This document shows, in pieces, positions 45,827 to 55,176 of a stretch of DNA of 64,000 nucleotides. The position numbers and the translations under genes were made by a program. The DNA comes from Flavobacterium sp. NRK F7 (GTDB lineage Bacteria; Bacteroidota; Bacteroidia; Flavobacteriales; Flavobacteriaceae): contig NZ_JAMXLB010000001.1 of assembly GCF_024054195.1 (NCBI RefSeq), positions 2,593,524-2,657,523 on the forward strand, given 5' to 3'. Positions within the stretch are counted from its first letter, which is position 1. The number at the start of each line of letters is the position of its first letter. Under the pieces are notes generated by a model. It saw only the letters and a list, made by a program, of their open reading frames with translations. It did no database searches and was not told where the DNA came from.

Positions 45827-46780
45827 ATGCAACAAATTCCTAGTGTTGACTTACGTGATTTCCTGTCGGATGATCCGGCACGTAAACAAAAATTTGTAAA
45901 TGAAATCGGAAAAGCCTACGAAGAAATCGGCTTCGTAGCATTAAAAGGTCATTTTTTAGATGACAAATTAGTAGAGGATTTATATGCTGAAGTTAGAAAT
46001 TTCTTCAATTTACCTCTAGAAACCAAATCAAAATATGAAATTCCTGGTATTGGAGGACAAAGAGGGTATGTTTCTTTTGGTAAAGAGCATGCAAAAGGTC
46101 GTTCTGCTGGTGATTTAAAAGAATTTTGGCACTTTGGACAATATGTTTCAGAAGGGTCAAAATACGAAAATGAATATCCTGATAATGTTCAGGTAACGGA
46201 ATTACCTAATTTTAATCCAGTTGGTAAACAAGCTTATCAAATGCTTGAAAAAACTGGTATTTATGTTTTAAGAGCTTTAGCCTTATACATTGGTTTGGAT
46301 GAATTTTATTTCGACAAATACATTAAAGATGGTAATAGTATTTTGAGACCTATTCACTATCCTCCTATTACGGATGAGCCTAAAGATGGTGCCGTTAGAG
46401 CTGCAGCTCACGGTGATATCAACTTGATTACATTATTAATGGGTGCTCAAGGAAAAGGATTACAAGTACAAAACCATAATGGAGAATGGGTAGATGCCAT
46501 TGCGCAACCTGATGAATTAATGATTAACGTAGGTGATATGTTATCGCGTCATACAAACAATAAATTGAAATCTACAATTCATCAAGTGGTAAATCCACCA
46601 AGAGAATTATGGGGAAGTTCAAGATATTCCATTCCTTTTTTCATGCATCCAGTAAGCGATATGAGTTTAAACTGTTTACCTGAATGTATTGATGAAAATA
46701 ATCCAAAATTATACGAAGATATAACCGCTGGTGAATTCTTACATGAAAGATTAGTGGAATTAGGATTAATCAAAAAGTAA
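45827..46780 (+). CDS. 2-oxoglutarate/Fe(II) oxygenase, isopenicillin N synthase family
   Basis: 317 residues. N-terminal DIOX_N-type domain (QIPSVDLRDFL, EIGKAYEEIGFVALKGH) and C-terminal jelly roll with AAHGDINLITLL (His and Asp ligands), IHQVVNPP (second His) and SSRYSIPFFMHP (RxS binding 2-oxoglutarate). Plant-type oxygenases of this family hydroxylate or cyclise small molecules; the substrate is unknown in Flavobacteria. A -7-like TACATTTG (45769-45776) lies upstream. Confidence 0.9.
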   Translation: MQQIPSVDLRDFLSDDPARKQKFVNEIGKAYEEIGFVALKGHFLDDKLVEDLYAEVRNFFNLPLETKSKYEIPGIGGQRGYVSFGKEHAKGRSAGDLKEFWHFGQYVSEGSKYENEYPDNVQVTELPNFNPVGKQAYQMLEKTGIYVLRALALYIGLDEFYFDKYIKDGNSILRPIHYPPITDEPKDGAVRAAAHGDINLITLLMGAQGKGLQVQNHNGEWVDAIAQPDELMINVGDMLSRHTNNKLKSTIHQVVNPPRELWGSSRYSIPFFMHPVSDMSLNCLPECIDENNPKLYEDITAGEFLHERLVELGLIKK

Positions 46781-46795
46781 TAGGAATAGTTCCAA

Positions 46796-46852
46796 ATTAT
46801 AAAATTCCAAATTCCAATTGTAATAACTTGGGATTTGGAATTTGCTTTTTAA
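46796..46852 (+). terminator. AT-rich inverted repeat, probable terminator
   Basis: AAATTCCAAATTCC on the left pairs with GGGATTTGGAATTT on the right (one mismatch) across a 17-nt loop, followed by TTTT. It ends the oxygenase gene. Such palindromes are a common intergenic form in Flavobacterium. Confidence 0.6.
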
Positions 46853-46866
46853 AAATCTATATTTTT

Positions 46867-47202
46867 ATGAGTTTAGAAGACCAATTAAAAAAATTATTTC
46901 CAGATCATCAACCATCAAACGAAAAAGATGCAACTCCAGAAATTTCAGAACATGAATTATTTGTTCAAAAGGAACCAATGATTTGTAAATATGAAAAAAG
47001 AAAAGGCAAACCAACAACCATTATTGCTGGATATGAAGGCGAAGAAGAAGACTTTAAATTATTAGCCAAAGAAATTAAAAATAAATTTGCTGTAGGCGGT
47101 AGTTTTAAAGATGGAGAAATTATCATACAAGGTGATTATCGTGATAAAATCATGCAGTTTCTTCAAAATAAAGGTTTTAAAACAAAACGAGTTGGTGGCT
47201 AA
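46867..47202 (+). CDS. SUI1/eIF1-type translation initiation factor
   Basis: 111 residues from ATG 46867 (MSLEDQLKKLFPDH); an upstream TTG start would run into the hairpin. The C-terminal two thirds hold the SUI1 domain: EKRKGKPTTIIAGYEGEEEDF, LLAKEIKNKFAVGGSFKDGEI, IIQGDYRDKIMQFL and KTKRVGG. Bacterial homologues (YciH type) bind the 30S subunit and may tune start-codon choice. Single gene. Confidence 0.93.
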   Translation: MSLEDQLKKLFPDHQPSNEKDATPEISEHELFVQKEPMICKYEKRKGKPTTIIAGYEGEEEDFKLLAKEIKNKFAVGGSFKDGEIIIQGDYRDKIMQFLQNKGFKTKRVGG

Positions 47203-47290
47203 AAAAATATACGGTTGACAATGATAAATTGACAATTTGTAAAATGTAAAATTAAACGAAGAGATTGCTTGGCAAGCTCACAAGAACATT

Positions 47291-48157
47291 ATGATTAAAA
47301 ATTCAGAATTAATATTAAACCCAGATGGTAGTTTGTACCATATTAACTTAAAACCAGAAAACATAGCTCACGATATTATTTTTGTGGGTGATCAAGATAG
47401 GGTTTCAAAAATAACTTCTCGATTTGACAGTGTAGAATTTACCACTCAAAAGAGAGAGTTTAAAACACAAACTGGTAGTTACAAAGGAAAAAGAATCACT
47501 GTAATTTCTACAGGAATTGGTCCTGATAATATAGACATTGTTTTAAATGAATTGGATGCTTTGGTAAACATTGATTTAGAAACCAGAAAACCAAAAGAAA
47601 CGCATACCGCGCTTAATATTGTACGAATTGGAACTTCAGGTTCTTTGCAAAAAGACATTCCTGTAGATGCATTTGTGATGAGTGAATATGCTATTGGTTT
47701 GGATAATATGTTGCGTTCCTATTTAATAGATACAATTTCAGAATCAGCAATTGAGGAAGCTTTTATTGCGCAAACCAATTGGGATTTAAAAAAAGGGCGT
47801 CCCTATGTTATTAAATGTAGTGAAAAATTAGCTACAACAATCTTTAGTTCCAAAATGCACAAAGGTTTTACAGGAACAGCGGGTGGTTTTTATGGTCCTC
47901 AAGGTAGAGTATTACGTTTGGCTATTCAAGATCCTGAATTGAATACTAAAATGGATAATTTCAATTTTAATGGCACACGAATGACCAATCTAGAAATGGA
48001 AACCGCTGCCATCTATGGTTTAGGAAAGTTATTAGGACATCATTGTTTGTCTTTGAATGCTATCATCGCAAACAGAGCAACAGGTGATTTTAGTCAAAAT
48101 CCATATCAAGTAGTTGAAAATTTAATTGATTATACCTTAGAAAAATTGATTCGCTAA
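47291..48157 (+). CDS. Nucleoside phosphorylase (uridine phosphorylase family)
   Basis: 288 residues. PNP/UDP family: GDQDRVSKITSRF near the N-terminus, GIGPDNIDIVLNEL, VRIGTSGSLQKDIPVD (phosphate and base site) and the ribose motif TNLEMETAAIYGLGKLLG. Splits a nucleoside with phosphate; uridine is likely but the base choice cannot be proven. It precedes the three GNAT genes by 68 bp on the same strand. Confidence 0.92.
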   Translation: MIKNSELILNPDGSLYHINLKPENIAHDIIFVGDQDRVSKITSRFDSVEFTTQKREFKTQTGSYKGKRITVISTGIGPDNIDIVLNELDALVNIDLETRKPKETHTALNIVRIGTSGSLQKDIPVDAFVMSEYAIGLDNMLRSYLIDTISESAIEEAFIAQTNWDLKKGRPYVIKCSEKLATTIFSSKMHKGFTGTAGGFYGPQGRVLRLAIQDPELNTKMDNFNFNGTRMTNLEMETAAIYGLGKLLGHHCLSLNAIIANRATGDFSQNPYQVVENLIDYTLEKLIR

Positions 48158-48225
48158 TTTATATTAAACCATTCTTCATAAGGTACTTCTAATTTTATAT
48201 TCCAGTTAGTTACAAATCCTAAAAT

Positions 48226-48744
48226 ATGAATCTGATATTAGAAACAGAGCGATTAATTCTTCGTCCATTACATTTAAATGATACAGACGATATGTTTGCT
48301 ATGGATAGTAATCCTAAGGTACATCTTTATTTAGGTAATTCTCCTTTTACAACTAGAGAAGAAAGCATTGCTTATCTTAATAATGTGATCCAGCAATATA
48401 AACAATATGGAATAGGTCGTTTTGCTATGATTACCAAAAAAGAAAATCAATTTGTAGGTTGGTGTGGATTAAAATTTATTACTGAAATAGAAAACAATCA
48501 TTCTCATTTTTATGAAATTGGTTATCGTTTGAAAGAGGAATTTTGGGGTAAAGGATATGCTTATGAAGCGGCTAAGACTTGGTATGAATATGCTTTTTCG
48601 AATTTAAAAGTAAACATTTTATATGCTTCTGCACATATTGATAATAAAGGTTCTCGAAGAATTTTGGAAAAAATAGGATTACAATTGAAAAACGAATACC
48701 TTTGGAATACTACCATTCCTTGTGTTTGGTACGCCTCAAAATAA
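48226..48744 (+). CDS. GNAT acetyltransferase, RimJ/RimL-like, copy 1
   Basis: 172 residues. N-terminal LETERLILRPLHLNDTDDMFAM, a central beta core (GRFAMITKKENQFVGWCGLKF) and the acetyl-CoA loop WGKGYAYEAAKTWYEYAF, then ASAHIDNKGSRRILEKIG. The RimJ/RimL group acetylates N-termini or amines of proteins and small molecules. It is the first of three similar genes in a row. Confidence 0.92.
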   Translation: MNLILETERLILRPLHLNDTDDMFAMDSNPKVHLYLGNSPFTTREESIAYLNNVIQQYKQYGIGRFAMITKKENQFVGWCGLKFITEIENNHSHFYEIGYRLKEEFWGKGYAYEAAKTWYEYAFSNLKVNILYASAHIDNKGSRRILEKIGLQLKNEYLWNTTIPCVWYASK

Positions 48745-48750
48745 GCAATT

Positions 48751-49287
48751 ATGATTCAAGAATTGAATACAGAACGATTACAATTAAGACCCTTAACTTC
48801 TTCTGATACCAAAGCTTTTTTGGAAATGCATTCGGGTATCAAAATAAATCGTTTTTTACGAAATCCAATTCTATCCTTAAAAGATGCAGAAAACTATCTC
48901 GATAAAATTATAAAAGAACATCAAAAAAATGGTATTGCTCGTTTTGCTGTAATTTTAAAAGAAAATGAGGAATTAATTGGTTTTTCTGGATTAAAATTCA
49001 GAACAGCTGAAGAAAATGGCTATTCCAATTTTTATGATTTGGGCTATCGTTTTGCTGAAAAACATTGGAACAAAGGTTATGCCACAGAAGCAGCAAAATT
49101 TTGGCTTTCGTATGGTTTACATACTTTAAAATTACCTGAAATTCATGCATGTGCTGACAATGAAAATAAGGCTTCCAATCATCTATTAGAAAAGGTGGGG
49201 TTTAAAAAAAAGAATCAATATATGATAAATAATACGTTACATAATTGGTACCAAATTAAAAAAGATGAATTTGAATCTCAAATTTGA
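48751..49287 (+). CDS. GNAT acetyltransferase, RimJ/RimL-like, copy 2
   Basis: 178 residues, plainly related to its two neighbours (LNTERLQLRPLTSSDTKAFLEM, GIARFAVILKENEELIGFSG, WNKGYATEAAKFWLSYGL, ENKASNHLLEKVGFK). It starts 6 bp after copy 1 and its last 23 nt overlap the start of copy 3, so the three are one unit. The target may differ between copies, as the N-terminal halves diverge most. Confidence 0.92.
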   Translation: MIQELNTERLQLRPLTSSDTKAFLEMHSGIKINRFLRNPILSLKDAENYLDKIIKEHQKNGIARFAVILKENEELIGFSGLKFRTAEENGYSNFYDLGYRFAEKHWNKGYATEAAKFWLSYGLHTLKLPEIHACADNENKASNHLLEKVGFKKKNQYMINNTLHNWYQIKKDEFESQI

Positions 49288-49804
49288 AACAGAACGGTTG
49301 CTACTTCGTCCTTTAGAATTATCGGATGGAAAAGCCATGTTTGCTATGGATGCCAATCCATTGGTTCACCAATATCTTTGGAATAAGCCTGCAAAAGATA
49401 TTCAAGAATCAATTCAAGTTATAGAATATGTACAACGACAATACAAAGAAAACAATATAGGACGTTTTGCCACGATTTTAAAAGATACAGGAGAATTTAT
49501 TGGATGGACTGGGATAAAATTTGTGAATGATCATGTTGAAAACGGGAATACTAATTTCTTTGATTATGGGTATCGTTTAAACGCACCTTTTTGGAATAAA
49601 GGATATGCAACTGAAGCGACTCAATTTTGGTTGGATTATGGAATAAATCAAATGAATATTGATGTATTAAATGCATATACTCACGCACAAAATGCAGCTT
49701 CTAATCGAGTGCTTCATAAATGTGGCATGCAATTTAGAGAAGATTATCTTGATCCTGAAGGCGTTTTATGGAAATGGTGGCAACTGAAAAAGCTTAATAA
49801 ATAA
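49265..49804 (+). CDS. GNAT acetyltransferase, RimJ/RimL-like, copy 3
   Basis: 179 residues (FETERLLLRPLELSDGKAMFAM, GRFATILKDTGEFIGWTGIKF, WNKGYATEATQFWLDYGI, AQNAASNRVLHKCGMQF). Start ATG lies inside the end of copy 2 (23-nt overlap). It is closer to copy 1 in the N-terminal half (AMDANP against AMDSNP), which suggests stepwise tandem duplication. Confidence 0.92.
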   Translation: MNLNLKFETERLLLRPLELSDGKAMFAMDANPLVHQYLWNKPAKDIQESIQVIEYVQRQYKENNIGRFATILKDTGEFIGWTGIKFVNDHVENGNTNFFDYGYRLNAPFWNKGYATEATQFWLDYGINQMNIDVLNAYTHAQNAASNRVLHKCGMQFREDYLDPEGVLWKWWQLKKLNK

Positions 49805-49826
49805 CGCAAAACGTATATTAAAAAAT

Positions 49827-50672
49827 ATGAAAACAATAAAAATAGCAGGAGTACCCGAACATTTTAATTTACCTTGGCATCTCTGTATCGAAAATGGAGA
49901 ATTTGAAGAAGCTGGAATTGATTTACAATGGACCGACGTTCCTGAAGGAACAGGAAAAATGTGTCAAATGCTTCGGGAAGGTGAAACGGATATTGCTGTG
50001 ATTTTAACCGAAGGAATTGTTAAAGATATTGTTGCTGGAAATCCATCCAAAATTGTTCAAATATATGTAAAAAGTCCGTTAATTTGGGGGATTCATGTTA
50101 GTGCCAATGCTCCTTATGAAACACTATCAGATTTAGAAAATACAACAGCTGCTATTTCAAGATTAGGTTCAGGCTCGCACTTAATGAGTTTTGTTAATGC
50201 ACAGAAAAATGGTTGGAATACATCCAATTTACAATTTGAAATTGTACATACAATAGAAGGTGCTGTAACTGCTTTATCTTCTGGTACTGCCGATTATTTT
50301 ATGTGGGAACGCTTTATGACAAAACCATTAGTGGATAATGGTACTTTTAGAAGAATTGCGGACTGTCCTACTCCATGGCCTTGTTTTGTTATTGCGGTTA
50401 GAAATGAAGTTCTAGAAAAAGAAATGCCTGTTATCTCTCAAATTTTAGAAATTATCAATGCAACCACAGAAGAGTTTAAAAGCATTCCAAGTATTGATCG
50501 AACTTTAGCTTCTAAATACAATCAGAAAATTGAAGATATACAAGAATGGTTGCGTGTTACCCATTGGTCACAAAAACAAATTGATAAAATCACGATAGAG
50601 AAAGTTCAAAACCAACTTCATACGTTAAATATTATTGAAAAAATGGCTTCTTATGAAACCATAGTTAAATAA
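49827..50672 (+). CDS. Periplasmic-binding-protein fold without a signal peptide
   Basis: 281 residues. Type II binding-protein fold as in NMT1/SsuA proteins: MKTIKIAGVPEHFNLPWHL, GEFEEAGIDLQWTDVPEGTG, GETDIAVILTEGI, SRLGSGSHLMSFVNAQKNGW, LSSGTADYFMWERFMT. There is no signal peptide or lipobox and no transporter genes nearby, so it is likely cytosolic, like the Ca3427-like group. Ligand unknown. It follows the GNAT run by 22 bp and could be part of it. Confidence 0.85.
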   Translation: MKTIKIAGVPEHFNLPWHLCIENGEFEEAGIDLQWTDVPEGTGKMCQMLREGETDIAVILTEGIVKDIVAGNPSKIVQIYVKSPLIWGIHVSANAPYETLSDLENTTAAISRLGSGSHLMSFVNAQKNGWNTSNLQFEIVHTIEGAVTALSSGTADYFMWERFMTKPLVDNGTFRRIADCPTPWPCFVIAVRNEVLEKEMPVISQILEIINATTEEFKSIPSIDRTLASKYNQKIEDIQEWLRVTHWSQKQIDKITIEKVQNQLHTLNIIEKMASYETIVK

Positions 50673-50700
50673 TTACTTAATTTTATCGTTTTAATTCTAA

Positions 50701-51633
50701 ATGATAACCCAAAAAACCATTTCTCTTAAACAAGTTAAAGAAAAGCTTTCTTTGCCAAAGCCTTGGGATACTATTATCATTTTTTTATTAAACATTTTAA
50801 TTACTATACCTGTTTTTTTAATTGCTCATCAAAATTTAATTGAACTTAATTGGATTTATAATTTAGACAGAATCTTATTATTCCTAATTATTCTGGTTGT
50901 CATTCAGCTATTATTAAGGCTTTTAAAAACTATCATTATCATTTGCATTTTTATTTATTTACTTACCTTAATTTATGGCACTTTATTTGGCAATTATGGG
51001 TTTAATCGCGTATTTGAAGATTATAAATATATGATTTATTCGATGAGTGAAAATCCTAAACCACAGGATTTGATTATCTCCAAACTATTACCCTTTCCAA
51101 ATAAATCCAAAATTATTGACGCTGTCGATTTTACGAATCCAAAAGTGAGAAATTTTGCTTTATATGCTACCACACAACATTTTAAAAATGTACAAGGTTA
51201 TGCTAAAAATAGAAAATTAATACAGTGTTTTGCTGTATTTAAAGAAATTAAAGACAATTGGAACTATGTAAATGATCCAAAAGGTAGAGAATATATTGCC
51301 TATGCTTCTGAAAGTTTGCAACATTTTTCTGGTGATTGTGATGATCATGCCATTTTAATGTCGGCAAGTATAAAAGCAATTGGTGGAACACCAAGAATAA
51401 TCCACACAGGTGGACATTTGTATCCTGAAATGTTAATTGGTGATAAAAATAATTTAGAAACTGCTATCTATTTAATTAAAGAAGTGCTCTTTAAAGAAGA
51501 AGCAAAAAATCAAGAAATTCACTATCATATTGATGAAAGAGGACAAATTTGGTTGAATTTGGATTATACTGCTAGTTATCCTGGTGGACCTTTTATGAAT
51601 GAAGAAATACTAGGTGAATTAACTTTTAACTAG
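50701..51633 (+). CDS. Membrane-anchored transglutaminase-like protein
   Basis: 310 residues. Two to three transmembrane helices between ~22 and 92 (TIIIFLLNILITIPVFLIA; IILVVIQLLLRLLKT), then the transglutaminase-like domain: Cys 213 in SGDCDDHAIL, His in HTGGHLYP, and Asp in WLNLDYTAS, the papain-like triad. Bacterial members act as proteases or cross-linkers in the envelope; which is not clear. Starts 28 bp after the binding-protein gene. Confidence 0.85.
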   Translation: MITQKTISLKQVKEKLSLPKPWDTIIIFLLNILITIPVFLIAHQNLIELNWIYNLDRILLFLIILVVIQLLLRLLKTIIIICIFIYLLTLIYGTLFGNYGFNRVFEDYKYMIYSMSENPKPQDLIISKLLPFPNKSKIIDAVDFTNPKVRNFALYATTQHFKNVQGYAKNRKLIQCFAVFKEIKDNWNYVNDPKGREYIAYASESLQHFSGDCDDHAILMSASIKAIGGTPRIIHTGGHLYPEMLIGDKNNLETAIYLIKEVLFKEEAKNQEIHYHIDERGQIWLNLDYTASYPGGPFMNEEILGELTFN

Positions 51634-51769
51634 TTATTAATACAACTTTTTTTATTTTTTCCAAAGAAATGTAACATTTAAAAAAAAGTGATACTAATTA
51701 ATGATACCCAAAAATATCACAATAAGCATCAATTTAATCATCATCAATCAAATCAAATCAAAAATCAAA

Positions 51770-52855
51770 ATGAATTTTTTAAAATTAATTCCTTTTGTAA
51801 TGGTAGCCACTATTACCATTACCAAACCCGCATTGGGTCAATCAAAAATCGAAATCACAATTAAACCTAAAGTTACTTTAATTGAAGTTAATGAAAACAA
51901 ACAAATTGTAAACTTTGACTTTTTGGTTACTAATTCTAGTACTGATACAATCCTTTTAGATCAGTTACGTGTGTCTGTATATGATAACAAAGAGTATTTA
52001 CTACAAAGAAAATTTTTAGATAATAACGGTACAGCACCTAGTATTTTACTGTTACCAAAACGAATCTGGGAAGGAAATCAAGAACAGTTGATTTTCAATC
52101 CCTTTTCAGAATTTGAGTTGGTTACACCGATACATAAATTAGAATATGAATTGGTTTTTACAAATTCAAAGGATGAAGAAACAAAAGTAACTACTGTTGT
52201 TTATCCTGAAAGATACAATGAAAAAGTAGCCTTAATATTTCCTTTAAAAGGAAAAATATTAGTGTATGATGCTCACGATTATAATTCCCATCATCGCCGT
52301 TTTGATTATACGTTCAGACCTATAAAAAGTTTTGGAATAAAATCCAATTTTATGCGTTATGCCTATGATTTTGTACTACTAAATTCTGAAAATAAACAAT
52401 TTAAAAATCAAGGGGAAGAAAACGAAGATTATTTTGGTTTTGGTGCAACCGTTTATGCAGCTGCAGAAGGAACTGTAATTTATGCCTCAAACGAGCATCA
52501 AGACAACAAAAAGTTTGATGTTCAAAAATTAAAAGACAATCCGTTAGAATTATATGGAAATTGTATTGCTATTCAACATAAAGACAACACCATTAGTGTT
52601 TACGGACATTTGATGCACAATAGTCTTACGGTAAAATTGGGCGATACAATACATACCAATCAATCGATTGCAAAAATTGGAACTTCTGGAAGTTCGTTTT
52701 TTCCACATTTACATTTTGAAATGCGTAACGCTATCACACATGATGCAGAAGGTCTTCCATCCTATTTTAAAAATATTTTTTTGGTAGAGGGCTCCCATAA
52801 AATAAAATTGAATTCTGGTTGTGCCACAACAGGAAATATTTTAGAAATAAAATAA
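51770..52855 (+). CDS. M23-family metallopeptidase
   Basis: About 361 residues from ATG 51770, which opens the signal peptide (NFLKLIPFVMVATITITKP to GQ); the frame runs 69 bp further up but without sense. A beta domain fills residues ~25-150. The LytM-type domain follows with AYDFVLL, GFGATVYAAAEGTVIYAS, ISVYGHLMHNSLTVKLGDTI and PHLHFEMRN, the HxH pair that binds zinc. The first His of the usual HxxxD is replaced (RYAYD), so activity is uncertain. Peptidoglycan cutting or a regulatory role is likely. A terminator follows. Confidence 0.88.
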   Translation: MNFLKLIPFVMVATITITKPALGQSKIEITIKPKVTLIEVNENKQIVNFDFLVTNSSTDTILLDQLRVSVYDNKEYLLQRKFLDNNGTAPSILLLPKRIWEGNQEQLIFNPFSEFELVTPIHKLEYELVFTNSKDEETKVTTVVYPERYNEKVALIFPLKGKILVYDAHDYNSHHRRFDYTFRPIKSFGIKSNFMRYAYDFVLLNSENKQFKNQGEENEDYFGFGATVYAAAEGTVIYASNEHQDNKKFDVQKLKDNPLELYGNCIAIQHKDNTISVYGHLMHNSLTVKLGDTIHTNQSIAKIGTSGSSFFPHLHFEMRNAITHDAEGLPSYFKNIFLVEGSHKIKLNSGCATTGNILEIK

Positions 52856-52878
52856 ATACACTATTTCAAATATTAAAA

Positions 52879-52924
52879 AAAATACTCCAAGATTATTAAA
52901 ATGAAACTTTCTTGGAGTATTTTA
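52879..52924. terminator. Bidirectional terminator
   Basis: Long stem AAAATACTCCAAGA / TCTTGGAGTATTTT with a 17-nt loop, between convergent genes ending at 52855 and 52937. Confidence 0.85.
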
Positions 52925-52936
52925 TTCTTAGACACT

Positions 52937-54388
52937 TTATTTAGCTCTAAATAAAAGAGGCAATGAATATTTGTACCTGACGGGTTTATTTTCGATTAAA
53001 GCTGGTTTCCAATCTGGTAAAGATTGCATAATATCCAACAGTTGATCTTCAATTTCTTTAGAAAATCCATTTGTAATTACCACATCAATTACTTTGCCAG
53101 AAGTATCTACTATAAAATCAATTTTTACTCTAGTGTCTTGTTTGGGTTTACTAAACTTTAACTCTTTAATTCTTCTTGTTACATCTTGTTCAAAGCTTCC
53201 ATTTGGGTAAACTGGTCTAACTTGTGAAGGAAAATAATCGATTTCATTTCCAGATATATCATAACATTTACCACTAAGAACCTTACCATAACTATACTTT
53301 TCTTGTCGTTTCACAATTCCTGATTCATAATAAACTTTATAATCATTATGCAGTTTATCATTAACATAGAAAGCTTCAATGTGTGGTTTTTTATTTGAAA
53401 AATAATTAATTGATGAACCATCCCTAATTAAATAATCCATATCTAAATATTCTGTTCTTGCGGTTATTCTTCCTAAACTATCTTTAATAATAATGTATCC
53501 ATCATTAAATGCAGAATTACTAGCAAAATAAGAGTGTGTATATTTAGCATTAAGACTATCTGTTAGTTTTTTATTATTGTCATAAAATTTATTTTTTAAG
53601 AATTTGTCTTTCTTATTATCATTTTCAAAAAAATAGGTATAATCATAATTCATTTTTCCTGAAATTATAGATTTTTTCTTCAGTAATTTATTAGCTGCGA
53701 AAGCAAACTCATTTGTAGATTTAAAATTATTATTCTTTATTGTTTCAATAACTAAATCACCTTCCTTTTTCACTTTATAACTACTTGTAATATTTCTAGT
53801 TAAAAAAACAACATCCTTTTTATAAATCTCATTTATAACCTCTTGTAGAAAGTAATTAGCATCATATTTTTTAATAGTTTTTTCTATTACAATTCCCTCT
53901 TCATATTTAGTGCTAAGCGTTTGAATAGGATTATAGGAATACTCTATCATTTCTATTTTTTCATTAGGCATCTTAAATTCTTCAGATTGTTTTAATCTAC
54001 CCTCAGAATCATAGGTATAAAGAGTGTAACTTTCTACAGTTTCGCCTTTAAAATTAGTAGCACGGGTGCATTGGTTTTCATTATACAGATATTCGGATGA
54101 TTTACTTACTAAATTACTTTTAAAAGTCGTAACAATCATTTTGGACTTTATTGGTAAACCTAAATCATTGAGCAATGTCATCTGTATTGTTTTCTTAAAA
54201 ACATCTTGATTAAAAATTGAATTAAAATCAATACTTTCTTTAATTACTTTAACTTTTAATGCTGAATATAAAGAATCTGTCTGATAAGGATTATTTGGAA
54301 ATACTTGACTTTGCATTTGAAAAAAAGCAAAACAAAAACATATAATAAAAAAATTAAATCGTATTGATTTAAGCGTTCTAAAGTTCAT
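52937..54388 (-). CDS. Secreted YwqK/MORN-like repeat protein with TonB C-terminal domain
   Basis: 483 residues: signal peptide or anchor (SIRFNFFIICFCFAFFQMQSQ), a long middle of strand repeats with text like YTYDSEGRLKQSEEFKM and VYYESGIVKRQEKYSYGKV, similar to YwqK/MORN-type beta repeats, and a C-terminal TonB_C domain (RVKIDFIVDTSGKVIDVVI to YKYSLPLLFR). There is no TonB-type N-terminal helix in the inner membrane beyond the signal, so it is not a classic TonB. Its role at the envelope is unknown. Confidence 0.82.
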   Translation of the reverse strand: MNFRTLKSIRFNFFIICFCFAFFQMQSQVFPNNPYQTDSLYSALKVKVIKESIDFNSIFNQDVFKKTIQMTLLNDLGLPIKSKMIVTTFKSNLVSKSSEYLYNENQCTRATNFKGETVESYTLYTYDSEGRLKQSEEFKMPNEKIEMIEYSYNPIQTLSTKYEEGIVIEKTIKKYDANYFLQEVINEIYKKDVVFLTRNITSSYKVKKEGDLVIETIKNNNFKSTNEFAFAANKLLKKKSIISGKMNYDYTYFFENDNKKDKFLKNKFYDNNKKLTDSLNAKYTHSYFASNSAFNDGYIIIKDSLGRITARTEYLDMDYLIRDGSSINYFSNKKPHIEAFYVNDKLHNDYKVYYESGIVKRQEKYSYGKVLSGKCYDISGNEIDYFPSQVRPVYPNGSFEQDVTRRIKELKFSKPKQDTRVKIDFIVDTSGKVIDVVITNGFSKEIEDQLLDIMQSLPDWKPALIENKPVRYKYSLPLLFRAK

Positions 54389-54433
54389 AGTTAATTTATT
54401 GTCAAAATTAAAAAAATTATAAAATTGGAATAA

Positions 54434-55099
54434 TCACCATTTAATTTCGGGTTTACCAATGCTTTTCAAATACTCATTCGTTTTACTAAAATGTTTGTTT
54501 CCAAACCACAACCCTCTATTCGCGCTCAATGGTGATGGATGCCCCGTTTCTAAAACAAAATGTTTGGTTCTATCAATTTTTAAACCTTTCTTTTTGGCAA
54601 AACCACCCCATAATAAAAAAACTACTTCTTTTTTCTCATCTGAAATTTTTTTGATTACAGCATCGGTAAACGTTTCCCAACCTTTATTTTGATGACTACC
54701 TGCTTGTGATTCCCTAACTGTTAAAGTAGCATTTAAAAGCAATATACCTTGTTTTGCCCAATGTTCTAAGTTCCCTGTTGCTGGAATAGGCTGACCTAAA
54801 TCGCTTTGAATCTCTTTAAAAATATTGATTAAAGAGGGAGGAAAGGGAATTCCATCATTTACAGAAAAACACAAACCATTGGCTTGCCCTTTACCATGAT
54901 ACGGATCTTGTCCGATAATAACAATCTTAACATCTTCAAAATGGCAAATATCAAAAGCTGCGAAAATTTGATTCCCTGGAGGGTAACAAGTATGGGATTG
55001 ATATTCTTCTTTTACAAACCTAATTAATGTATCAAAATATTCTTTTTCAAATTCATTTTGCAATACCTTCTTCCAAGAATCATGAATTTTAACCAACAT
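54434..55099 (-). CDS. ung: Uracil-DNA glycosylase
   Basis: 221 residues, family 1 UDG. IIGQDPYHGKGQANGLCFSV (residues 62-81) has the catalytic Asp65 and the Tyr that blocks thymine; LLLNATLTVRESQAGSHQNK and the DNA-loop HPSPLSANRG follow. It removes uracil from DNA in base excision repair. Divergent from mutS2 with a 77-bp gap. Confidence 0.98.
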   Translation of the reverse strand: MLVKIHDSWKKVLQNEFEKEYFDTLIRFVKEEYQSHTCYPPGNQIFAAFDICHFEDVKIVIIGQDPYHGKGQANGLCFSVNDGIPFPPSLINIFKEIQSDLGQPIPATGNLEHWAKQGILLLNATLTVRESQAGSHQNKGWETFTDAVIKKISDEKKEVVFLLWGGFAKKKGLKIDRTKHFVLETGHPSPLSANRGLWFGNKHFSKTNEYLKSIGKPEIKW

Positions 55100-55176
55100 A
55101 ACTTAAAATTTTATCAAAAATAGAAATTTATACTAGAATAGAATGTAAATTTGCAAGTAAAAAGAGAGCGAGAAGA

